This document shows, one piece after another, positions 52,430-64,000 of a DNA stretch of 64,000 nt. The stretch's first letter is position 1, and every line of letters begins with the position of its first letter. The DNA lies in assembly GCA_039105265.1 (NCBI GenBank), contig JAPFFF010000036.1:806001-870000 (forward strand), read 5' to 3'. This DNA is from Tritrichomonas musculus (taxonomy: Eukaryota; Parabasalia; Tritrichomonadida; Tritrichomonadidae). A model generated the notes under the pieces. The model worked only from the letters and a program-made list of their open reading frames with translations, ran no database searches and had not been told where the DNA came from. The translations under genes and the position numbers were made by a program.

Positions 52430-55400
52430 TTTGAATAGTATTGAAAGATATGATTTTGAATTCCATTGAAAGATATGATTTTGAATTTCATTGAAAGATA
52501 TGATTTTGAATTTCATTGAAAGATATGATTTTGAATAGTATTGAAAGATATGATTTTGAATTTTATTGAAAGATATGATTTTGAATAGTATTGAAAGATA
52601 TGATTTTGAATTTTATAAAAATATAAACAAAATATTAAGAAGATTGATATCAAGTTTCTCATTCGTTAATAAAAGTTTCACAATTTCAATGTTTTCTTTT
52701 TCAACAGCCAAATATAATGCTGTTCTATAAATATATATTACGTTAAAATTTCATTCAAAGATATGATTTTGAATTTCATTGAAAGATATGATTTTGAATA
52801 GTATTGAAAGATATGATTTTGAATTCCATTGAAAGATATGATTTTGAATGTAATTGAAAGATATGATTTTGAATAGTATTGAAAGATATGATTTTGAATT
52901 CCATTGAAAGATATGATTTTGAATAGTATTGAAAGATATGATTTTGAATGTAATTGAAAGATATGATTTTGAATTCCATTGAAAGATATGATTTTGAATA
53001 GTATTGAAAGATATGATTTTGAATTCCATTGAAAGATATGATTTTGAATAGTATTGAAAGATATGATTTTGAATAGTATTGAAAGATATGATTTTGAATA
53101 GTATTGAAAGATATGATTTTGAATTCCATTGAAAGATATGATTTTGAATAGTATTGAAAGATATGATTTTGAATTTTATTGAAAGATATGATTTTGAATA
53201 GTATTGAAAGATATGATTTTGAATTTCATTGAAAGATATGATTTTGAATTTCATTGAAAGATATGATTTTGAATAGTATTGAAAGATATGATTTTGAATT
53301 TTATTGAAAGATATGATTTTGAATAGTATTGAAAGATATGATTTTGAATTTTATAAAAATATAAACAAAATATTAAGAAGATTGATATCAAGTTTCTCAT
53401 TCGTTAATAAAAGTTTCACAATTTCAATGTTTTCTTTTTCAACAGAAAATATAATGCTGTTCTATAAATATATATTACGTTAAAATTTCATTCAAAGATA
53501 TGATTTTGAATTTCATTGAAAGATATGATTTTGAATAGTATTGAAAGATATGATTTTGAATTCCATTGAAAGATATGATTTTGAATAGTATTGAAAGATA
53601 TGATTTTGAATAGTATTGAAAGATATGATTTTGAATTCCATTGAAAGATATGATTTTGAATAGTATTGAAAGATATGATTTTGAATGTAATTGAAAGATA
53701 TGATTTTGAATTCCATTGAAAGATATGATTTTGAATAGTATTGAAAGATATGATTTTGAATTCCATTGAAAGATATGATTTTGAATAGTATTGAAAGATA
53801 TGATTTTGAATAGTATTGAAAGATATGATTTTGAATGAAATTGAAAGATATTATTTTGAATAGTATTGAAAGATATGATTTTGAATGAAATTGAAAGATA
53901 TTATTTTGAATAGTATTGAAAGATATGATTTTGAATAGTATTGAAAGATATGATTTTGAATTCCATTGAAAGATATGATTTTGAATTTTATTGAAAGATA
54001 TGATTTTGAATAGTATTGAAAGATATGATTTTGAATGAAATTGAAAGATATGATTTTGAATAGTATTGAAAGATATGATTTTGAATTCCATTGAAAGATA
54101 TGATTTTGAATAGTATTGAAAGATATGATTTTGAATTTTATAAAAATTTAAACAAAATATATCCAAGATTGATATCAAGTTTCTCATTCGTTAATAAAAG
54201 TTTCACAATTTCAATGTTTTCTTTTTCAACAGCCAAATATAATGCTGTTTTATAAATATATATTACTTTAAAATTTCATTCAAAGATATGATTTTGAATA
54301 GTATTGAAAGATATGATTTTGAATGAAATTGAAAGATATGATTTTGAATTCCATTGAAAGATATGATTTTGAATTTCATTGAAAGATATGATTTTGAATA
54401 GTATTGAAAGATATGATTTTGAATTTTATAAAAATATAAACAAAATATTAAGAAGATTGATATCAAGTTTCTCATTCGTTAATAAAAGTTTCACAATTTC
54501 AATGTTTTCTTTTTCAACAGCCAAATATAATGCTGTTCTATAAATATATATTACGTTAAAATTTCATTCAAAGATATTATTTTGAATAGTATTGAAAGAT
54601 ATGATTTTGAATAGTATTGAAAGATATGATTTTGAATTCCATTGAAAGATATGATTTTGAATGTAATTGAAAGATATGATTTTGAATAGTATTGAAAGAT
54701 ATGATTTTGAATTCCATTGAAAGATATGATTTTGAATAGTATTGAAAGATACGATTTTGAATGTAATTGAAAGATATGATTTTGAATTCCATTGAAAGAT
54801 ATGATTTTGAATAGTATTGAAAGATATGATTTTGAATAGTATTGAAAGATATGATTTTGAATTCCATTGAAAGATATGATTTTGAATTTCATTGAAAGAT
54901 ATGATTTTGAATAGTATTGAAAGATATGATTTTGAATTCCATTGAAAGATATGATTTTGAATAGTATTGAAAGATATGATTTTGAATTCCATTGAAAGAT
55001 ATGATTTTGAATTTCATTGAAAGATATGATTTTGAATTTCATTGAAAGATATGATTTTGAATAGTATTGAAAGATATGATTTTGAATAGTATTGAAAGAT
55101 ATGATTTTGAATTCCATTGAAAGATATGATTTTGAATAGTATTGAAAGATATGATTTTGAATTCCATTGAAAGATATGATTTTGAATTTTATTGAAAGAT
55201 ATGATTTTGAATAGTATTGAAAGATATGATTTTGAATGAAATTGAAAGATATGATTTTGAATAGTATTGAAAGATATGATTTTGAATTCCATTGAAAGAT
55301 ATGATTTTGAATTCCATTGAAAGATATGATTTTGAATAGTATTGAAAGATATGATTTTGAATTCCATTGAAAGATATGATTTTGAATAGTATTGAAAGAT

Positions 55401-58260
55401 ATGATTTTGAATTCCATTGAAAGATATGATTTTGAATAGTATTGAAAGATATGATTTTGAATGAAATTGAAAGATATGATTTTGAATTTTATTGAAAGAT
55501 ATGATTTTGAATAGTATTGAAAGATATGATTTTGAATTCCATTGAAAGATATGATTTTGAATTCCATTGAAAGATATGATTTTGAATTTCATTGAAAGAT
55601 ATGATTTTGAATAGTATTGAAAGATATGATTTTGAATAGTATTGAAAGATATGATTTTGAATTCCATTGAAAGATATGATTTTGAATTTTATTGAAAGAT
55701 ATGATTTTGAATAGTATTGAAAGATATGATTTTGAATGAAATTGAAAGATATGATTTTGAATAGTATTGAAAGATATGATTTTGAATTCCATTGAAAGAT
55801 ATGATTTTGAATAGTATTGAAAGATATGATTTTGAATAGTATTGAAAGATATGATTTTGAATTTTATAAAAATTTAAACAAAATATTAAGAAGATTGATA
55901 TCAAGTTTCTCATTCGTTAATAAAAGTTTCACAATTTCAATGTTTTCTTTTTCAACAGCCAAATATAATGCTGTTCTATAAATATATATTACTTTAAAAT
56001 TTCATTCAAAGATATGATTTTGAATTTCATTGAAAGATATGATTTTGAATAGTATTGAAAGATATGATTTTGAATGTAATTGAAAGATATGATTTTGAAT
56101 GTAATTGAAAGATATGATTTTGAATAGTATTGAAAGATATGATTTTGAATAGTATTGAAAGATATGATTTTGAATTCCATTGAAAGATATGATTTTGAAT
56201 AGTATTGAAAGATATGATTTTGAATAGTATTGAAAGATATGATTTTGAATGAAATTGAAAGATATTATTTTGAATAGTATTGAAAGATATGATTTTGAAT
56301 AGTATTGAAAGATATGATTTTGAATTTTATTGAAAGAAATGATTTTGAATGAAATTGAAAGATATTATTTTGAATAGTATTGAAAGATATGATTTTGAAT
56401 AGTATTGAAAGATATGATTTTGAATTTTATTGAAAGAAATGATTTTGAATGAAATTGAAAGATATTATTTTGAATAGTATTGAAAGATATGATTTTGAAT
56501 AGTATTGAAAGATATGATTTTGAATTTTATTGAAAGATATGATTTTGAATAGTATTGAAAGATATGATTTTGAATTCCATTGAAAGATATGATTTTGAAT
56601 AGTATTGAAAGATATGATTTTGAATAGTATTGAAAGATATGATTTTGAATTCCATTGAAAGATATGATTTTGAATAGTATTGAAAGATATGATTTTGAAT
56701 AGTATTGAAAGATATGATTTTGAATTCCATTGAAAGATATGATTTTGAATAGTATTGAAAGATATGATTTTGAATAGTATTGAAAGATATGATTTTGAAT
56801 GAAATTGAAAGATATTATTTTGAATAGTATTGAAAGATATGATTTTGAATAGTATTGAAAGATATGATTTTGAATTTTATTGAAAGATATGATTTTGAAT
56901 AGTATTGAAAGATATGATTTTGAATTCCATTGAAAGATATGATTTTGAATTTCATTGAAAGATATGATTTTGAATAGTATTGAAAGATATGATTTTGAAT
57001 TCCATTGAAAGATATGATTTTGAATTTCATTGAAAGATATGATTTTGAATTTCATTGAAAGATATGATTTTGAATAGTATTGAAAGATATGATTTTGAAT
57101 TTTATTGAAAGATATGATTTTGAATAGTATTGAAAGATATGATTTTGAATTTTATAAAAATATAAACAAAATATTAAGAAGATTGATATCAAGTTTCTCA
57201 TTCGTTAATAAAAGTTTCACAATTTCAATGTTTTCTTTTTCAACAGCCAAATATAATGCTGTTCTATAAATATATATTACGTTAAAATTTCATTCAAAGA
57301 TATGATTTTGAATTTCATTGAAAGATATGATTTTGAATAGTATTGAAAGATATGATTTTGAATTCCATTGAAAGATATGATTTTGAATGTAATTGAAAGA
57401 TATGATTTTGAATAGTATTGAAAGATATGATTTTGAATTCCATTGAAAGATATGATTTTGAATAGTATTGAAAGATATGATTTTGAATGTAATTGAAAGA
57501 TATGATTTTGAATTCCATTGAAAGATATGATTTTGAATAGTATTGAAAGATATGATTTTGAATTCCATTGAAAGATATGATTTTGAATAGTATTGAAAGA
57601 TATGATTTTGAATAGTATTGAAAGATATGATTTTGAATGAAATTGAAAGATATTATTTTGAATAGTATTGAAAGATATGATTTTGAATGAAATTGAAAGA
57701 TATTATTTTGAATAGTATTGAAAGATATGATTTTGAATAGTATTGAAAGATATGATTTTGAATGAAATTGAAAGATATGATTTTGAATTTTATTGAAAGA
57801 TATGATTTTGAATAGTATTGAAAGATATGATTTTGAATGAAATTGAAAGATATGATTTTGAATAGTATTGAAAGATATGATTTTGAATTCCATTGAAAGA
57901 TATGATTTTGAATAGTATTGAAAGATATGATTTTGAATTTTATAAAAATTTAAACAAAATATATCCAAGATTGATATCAAGTTTCTCATTCGTTAATAAA
58001 AGTTTCACAATTTCAATGTTTTCTTTTTCAACAGCCAAATATAATGCTGTTTTATAAATATATATTACTTTAAAATTTCATTCAAAGATATGATTTTGAA
58101 TAGTATTGAAAGATATGATTTTGAATGAAATTGAAAGATATGATTTTGAATTTCATTGAAAGATATGATTTTGAATAGTATTGAAAGATATGATTTTGAA
58201 TTTCATTGAAAGATATGATTTTGAATAGTATTGAAAGATATGATTTTGAATTTTATAAAA
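52430..58260. repeat. Large duplication within the array, offset about 3.8 kb
   Basis: The block ending at 54187 (from about 53500) recurs ending at 57989 (from about 57300), offset 3802 bases, with the same ATATCCAAG-type module and almost the same triplet order. An earlier block around 52280-52620 recurs around 56820-57160 (offset about 4539). These are older or larger segmental copies inside the minisatellite. Confidence 0.75.
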
Positions 58261-58318
58261 ATATAAACAAAATATTAAGAAGATTGATATCAAGTTTCTC
58301 ATTCGTTAATAAAAGTTT

Positions 58319-61300
58319 CACAATTTCAATGTTTTCTTTTTCAACAGCCAAATATAATGCTGTTTCATAAATATATATTACTTTAAAATTTCATTCAAAG
58401 ATATGATTTTGAATTTTATTGAAAGATATGATTTTGAATAGTATTGAAAGATATGATTTTGAATAGTATTGAAAGATATGATTTTGAATAGTATTGAAAG
58501 ATATGATTTTGAATGAAATTGAAAGATATGATTTTGAATTTTATTGAAAGATATGATTTTGAATAGTATTGAAAGATATGATTTTGAATGTAATTGAAAG
58601 ATATGATTTTGAATAGTATTGAAAGATATGATTTTGAATTTTATTGAAAGATATGATTTTGAATAGTATTGAAAGATATGATTTTGAATTTTATAAAAAT
58701 TTAAACAAAATATTAAGAAGATTGATATCAAGTTTCTCATTCGTTAATAAAAGTTTCACAATTTCAATGTTTTCTTTTTCAACAGCCAAATATAATGCTG
58801 TTCTATAAATATATATTACGTTAAAATTTCATTCAAAGATATGATTTTGAATTTCATTGAAAGATATGATTTTGAATAGTATTGAAAGATATGATTTTGA
58901 ATTTTATAAAAATTTAAACAAAATATTAAGAAGATTGATATCAAGTTTCTCATTCGTTAATAAAAGTTTCACAATTTCAATGTTTTCTTTTTCAACAGCC
59001 AAATATAATGCTGTTTCATAAATATATATTACTTTAAAATTTCATTCAAAGATATGATTTTGAATGTAATTGAAAGATATGATTTTGAATAGTATTGAAA
59101 GATATGATTTTGAATTTCATTGAAAGATATGATTTTGAATGTAATTGAAAGATATGATTTTGAATTACATTGAAAGATATGATTTTGAATTACATTGAAA
59201 GATATGATTTTGAATAGTATTGAAAGATATGATTTTGAATTTTATAAAAATTTAAACAAAATATATCCAAGATTGATATCAAGTTTCTCATTCGTTAATA
59301 AAAGTTTCACAATTTCAATGTTTTCTTTTTCAACAGCCAAATATAATGCTGTTTCATAAATATATATTACTTTAAAATTTCATTCAAAGATATGATTTTG
59401 AATTTTATTGAAAGATATGATTTTGAATAGTATTGAAAGATATGATTTTGAATAGTATTGAAAGATATGATTTTGAATAGTATTGAAAGATATGATTTTG
59501 AATGAAATTGAAAGATATGATTTTGAATTTTATTGAAAGATATGATTTTGAATAGTATTGAAAGATATGATTTTGAATGTAATTGAAAGATATGATTTTG
59601 AATAGTATTGAAAGATATGATTTTGAATTTTATTGAAAGATATGATTTTGAATAGTATTGAAAGATATGATTTTGAATTTTATAAAAATTTAAACAAAAT
59701 ATTAAGAAGATTGATATCAAGTTTCTCATTCGTTAATAAAAGTTTCACAATTTCAATGTTTTCTTTTTCAACAGCCAAATATAATGCTGTTCTATAAATA
59801 TATATTACGTTAAAATTTCATTCAAAGATATGATTTTGAATTTCATTGAAAGATATGATTTTGAATAGTATTGAAAGATATGATTTTGAATTTTATAAAA
59901 ATTTAAACAAAATATTAAGAAGATTGATATCAAGTTTCTCATTCGTTAATAAAAGTTTCACAATTTCAATGTTTTCTTTTTCAACAGCCAAATATAATGC
60001 TGTTTCATAAATATATATTACTTTAAAATTTCATTCAAAGATATGATTTTGAATGTAATTGAAAGATATGATTTTGAATAGTATTGAAAGATATGATTTT
60101 GAATTTCATTGAAAGATATGATTTTGAATGTAATTGAAAGATATGATTTTGAATTACATTGAAAGATATGATTTTGAATTACATTGAAAGATATGATTTT
60201 GAATAGTATTGAAAGATATGATTTTGAATTTTATAAAAATTTAAACAAAATATATCCAAGATTGATATCAAGTTTCTCATTCGTTAATAAAAGTTTCACA
60301 ATTTCAATGTTTTCTTTTTCAACAGCCAAATATAATGCTGTTTTATAAATATATATTACTTTAAAATTTCATTCAAAGATATGATTTTGAATTTTATTGA
60401 AAGATATGATTTTGAATAGTATTGAAAGATATGATTTTGAATTCCATTGAAAGATATGATTTTGAATAGTATTGAAAGATATGATTTTGAATGAAATTGA
60501 AAGATATGATTTTGAATTTTATTGAAAGATATGATTTTGAATAGTATTGAAAGATATGATTTTGAATGTAATTGAAAGATATGATTTTGAATAGTATTGA
60601 AAGATATGATTTTGAATTTTATTGAAAGATATGATTTTGAATAGTATTGAAAGATATGATTTTGAATTTTATAAAAATTTAAACAAAATATTAAGAAGAT
60701 TGATATCAAGTTTCTCATTCGTTAATAAAAGTTTCACAATTTCAATGTTTTCTTTTTCAACAGCCAAATATAATGCTGTTTCATAAATATATATTACTTT
60801 AAAATTTCATTCAAAGATATGATTTTGAATAGTATTGAAAGATATGATTTTGAATAGTATTGAAAGATATGATTTTGAATAGTATTGAAAGATATGATTT
60901 TGAATAGTATTGAAAGATATGATTTTGAATTTCATTGAAAGATATGATTTTGAATAGTATTGAAAGATATGATTTTGAATTTTATAAAAATATAAACAAA
61001 ATATTAAGAAGATTGATATCAAGTTTCTCATTCGTTAATAAAAGTTTCACAATTTCAATGTTTTCTTTTTCAACAGCCAAATATAATGCTGTTTCATAAA
61101 TATATATTACTTTAAAATTTCATTCAAAGATATGATTTTGAATTTTATTGAAAGATATGATTTTGAATAGTATTGAAAGATATGATTTTGAATAGTATTG
61201 AAAGATATGATTTTGAATAGTATTGAAAGATATGATTTTGAATGAAATTGAAAGATATGATTTTGAATTTTATTGAAAGATATGATTTTGAATAGTATTG

Positions 61301-62036
61301 AAAGATATGATTTTGAATGTAATTGAAAGATATGATTTTGAATAGTATTGAAAGATATGATTTTGAATTTTATTGAAAGATATGATTTTGAATAGTATTG
61401 AAAGATATGATTTTGAATTTTATAAAAATTTAAACAAAATATTAAGAAGATTGATATCAAGTTTCTCATTCGTTAATAAAAGTTTCACAATTTCAATGTT
61501 TTCTTTTTCAACAGCCAAATATAATGCTGTTCTATAAATATATATTACGTTAAAATTTCATTCAAAGATATGATTTTGAATTTCATTGAAAGATATGATT
61601 TTGAATAGTATTGAAAGATATGATTTTGAATTTTATAAAAATTTAAACAAAATATTAAGAAGATTGATATCAAGTTTCTCATTCGTTAATAAAAGTTTCA
61701 CAATTTCAATGTTTTCTTTTTCAACAGCCAAATATAATGCTGTTTCATAAATATATATTACTTTAAAATTTCATTCAAAGATATGATTTTGAATGTAATT
61801 GAAAGATATGATTTTGAATAGTATTGAAAGATATGATTTTGAATTTCATTGAAAGATATGATTTTGAATGTAATTGAAAGATATGATTTTGAATTACATT
61901 GAAAGATATGATTTTGAATTACATTGAAAGATATGATTTTGAATAGTATTGAAAGATATGATTTTGAATTTTATAAAAATTTAAACAAAATATATCCAAG
62001 ATTGATATCAAGTTTCTCATTCGTTAATAAAAGTTT
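58319..62036. repeat. 989-bp higher-order repeat
   Basis: Ankyrin modules at 58319, 59308 and 60297 are exactly 989 bases apart, as are those at 61048 and 62037, with the inner spacing 437-212-340 conserved each time and near-identical triplet order. This shows duplication of whole blocks, not just of 25-bp units. The step 60297-61048 is a shorter, rearranged unit (751 bases). Confidence 0.9.
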
Positions 62037-64000
62037 CACAATTTCAATGTTTTCTTTTTCAACAGCCAAATATAATGCTGTTTTATAAATATATATTACT
62101 TTAAAATTTCATTCAAAGATATGATTTTGAATTTTATTGAAAGATATGATTTTGAATAGTATTGAAAGATATGATTTTGAATTCCATTGAAAGATATGAT
62201 TTTGAATTTCATTGAAAGATATGATTTTGAATAGTATTGAAAGATATGATTTTGAATTTTATTGAAAGATATGATTTTGAATAGTATTGAAAGATATGAT
62301 TTTGAATTCCATTGAAAGATATGATTTTGAATAGTATTGAAAGATATGATTTTGAATGAAATTGAAAGATATGATTTTGAATTTTATTGAAAGATATGAT
62401 TTTGAATAGTATTGAAAGATATGATTTTGAATTTTATTGAAAGATATGATTTTGAATAGTATTGAAAGATATGATTTTGAATTTTATAAAAATTTAAACA
62501 AAATATTAAGAAGATTGATATCAAGTTTCTCATTCGTTAATAAAAGTTTCACAATTTCAATGTTTTCTTTTTCAACAGCCAAATATAATGCTGTTTCATA
62601 AATATATATTACTTTAAAATTTCATTCAAAGATATGATTTTGAATTTTATTGAAAGATATGATTTTGAATAGTATTGAAAGATATGATTTTGAATAGTAT
62701 TGAAAGATATGATTTTGAATAGTATTGAAAGATATGATTTTGAATTTTATTGAAAGATATGATTTTGAATAGTATTGAAAGATATGATTTTGAATGTAAT
62801 TGAAAGATATGATTTTGAATAGTATTGAAAGATATGATTTTGAATTTTATTGAAAGATATGATTTTGAATAGTATTGAAAGATATGATTTTGAATTTTAT
62901 AAAAATTTAAACAAAATATTAAGAAGATTGATATCAAGTTTCTCATTCGTTAATAAAAGTTTCACAATTTCAATGTTTTCTTTTTCAACAGCCAAATATA
63001 ATGCTGTTTTATAAATATATATTACTTTAAAATTTCATTCAAAGATATGATTTTGAATTCCATTGAAAGATATGATTTTGAATAGTATTGAAAGATATGA
63101 TTTTGAATTTTATAAAAATTTAAACAAAATATATCCAAGATTGATATCAAGTTTCTCATTCGTTAATAAAAGTTTCACAATTTCAATGTTTTCTTTTTCA
63201 ACAGCCAAATATAATGCTGTTTTATAAATATATATTACTTTAAAATTTCATTCAAAGATATGATTTTGAATAGTATTGAAAGATATGATTTTGAATGAAA
63301 TTGAAAGATATGATTTTGAATTCCATTGAAAGATATGATTTTGAATTTCATTGAAAGATATGATTTTGAATAGTATTGAAAGATATGATTTTGAATTTTA
63401 TTGAAAGATATGATTTTGAATAGTATTGAAAGATATGATTTTGAATAGTATTGAAAGATATGATTTTGAATAGTATTGAAAGATATGATTTTGAATAGTA
63501 TTGAAAGATATGATTTTGAATTCCATTGAAAGATATGATTTTGAATGAAATTGAAAGATATGATTTTGAATAGTATTGAAAGATATGATTTTGAATGTAA
63601 TTGAAAGATATGATTTTGAATAGTATTGAAAGATATGATTTTGAATAGTATTGAAAGATATGATTTTGAATTCCATTGAAAGATATGATTTTGAATAGTA
63701 TTGAAAGATATGATTTTGAATAGTATTGAAAGATATGATTTTGAATGAAATTGAAAGATATTATTTTGAATAGTATTGAAAGAAATGATTTTGAATGAAA
63801 TTGAAAGATATGATTTTGAATAGTATTGAAAGATATGATTTTGAATTTTATTGAAAGATATGATTTTGAATAGTATTGAAAGATATGATTTTGAATGAAA
63901 TTGAAAGATATGATTTTGAATTTTATTGAAAGATATGATTTTGAATAGTATTGAAAGATATGATTTTGAATGAAATTGAAAGATATGATTTTGAATAGTA

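Larger units (their letters stand above)
51471..63250 (-). repeat. 23 interspersed ankyrin-repeat modules of about 150 bp
   Basis: Each module, on the minus strand, reads RTALYLAVEKENIEIVKLLL, then TNEKLDINLLNILFKFL and a stop (variants end in an alternative DILCLNFYK phrase, from ATATCCAAG in place of ATTAAGAAG). The plus-strand phrase CAATGTTTTCTTTTTCAACA marks copies near 51547, 52687, 53423, 54215, 54497, 55937, 57227, 58017, 58328, 58765, 58977, 59317, 59754, 59966, 60306, 60739, 61057, 61494, 61706, 62046, 62558, 62968 and 63188. One base-pair class difference (TTCTATAAA, TTTTATAAA or TTTCATAAA after GCTG) groups them into subfamilies. Confidence 0.92.
50666..64000. repeat. 25-bp minisatellite with variable triplet, organised in higher-order units; continues past the window
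   Basis: The unit is ATTGAAAGATATGATTTTGA + AT + NNN: 22 fixed bases and a triplet that is nearly always AGT, TCC, TTC, TTT, GAA, GTA or TAC. AGT is commonest and typically alternates with the others. Several hundred units are present. Rare fixed-part variants (GATATTATT, GAAATGATT, GATACGATT) recur, mostly next to GAA. The minus strand has no stop in any frame within the unit, so open stretches of over 300 codons occur, translating to a 25-residue cycle (three units). Twenty-three ankyrin-derived modules interrupt the array. There is no unique DNA up to the right edge. Confidence 0.97.

Noticed and set aside
50666-64000. CRISPR-like array
   Set aside because: The regular repeat has only a 3-base variable part drawn from a few values, there are no unique spacers and no cas genes, and the setting is eukaryotic.
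1-64000. Retroviral, LTR, Polinton/Maverick or other virus-like elements
   Set aside because: Trichomonads can carry Mavericks, so I looked for integrase, polymerase, capsid and long terminal repeats; none was recognised.

Overview
The window looks like nuclear DNA of a trichomonad (Parabasalia), most like Tritrichomonas. This rests on a strongly AT-rich background, mostly intronless genes, long poly-A/T runs between genes, and a family content typical of trichomonads: BspA-like (Treponema-type) leucine-rich repeats, ankyrin proteins with a DUF3447-like head, Sel1-repeat kinases, kinases with a discoidin-like tail, and DNA transposons. The species call is inference. Stop codons are standard, with TAA, TGA and TAG all used.

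Bases 1-26525 are gene-rich: a xanthine dehydrogenase cut by the left edge; an ankyrin protein; a BTB/BACK-RCC1 propeller protein; a BspA-LRR gene with one frameshift; a small discoidin-like gene lacking a proper start; a helical-repeat protein resembling SAPS-type PP6 regulatory subunits; a protein kinase with coiled coil and discoidin-like tail; a full-length long-form tRNase Z; LRR relics; a kinase gene interrupted by three in-frame TAA codons; a tRNA-Val; and an SGF29-like tudor protein of the SAGA complex.

Bases 26526-34620 are a transposon and tRNA-like zone. They hold three DNA elements with terminal inverted repeats and no transposase: a TA-flanked element, a hAT element with a perfect 8-bp target duplication, and a Tc1/mariner-like element sitting in one copy of a tandem duplication whose sister copy lacks it. 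Four further tRNA or tRNA-like genes and fragments of an unrecognised gene family lie here. Bases 34621-39183 carry a kinase-Sel1 gene broken by a frameshift and containing a short internal inversion. Kinase and ankyrin relics follow.

Bases 41706-47825 encode a 2039-residue protein with 15 copies of an acidic helical repeat and a C-terminal CKK domain, the microtubule-binding module of CAMSAP/Patronin. This is the most notable intact gene here.

From about 50660 to the right edge the DNA is one minisatellite. A 25-bp unit, with 22 fixed bases and a variable triplet drawn from a small set, is repeated hundreds of times. It is punctuated by 23 copies of a module encoding part of an ankyrin repeat that matches the 5' end of the adjacent ankyrin gene, and is organised into 989-bp and larger higher-order repeats. 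There is no operon logic. Genes are independent, and the links are shared protein heads and tails shuffled between them (the same N-terminal head on ankyrin and LRR tails, the same discoidin tail with and without a kinase).
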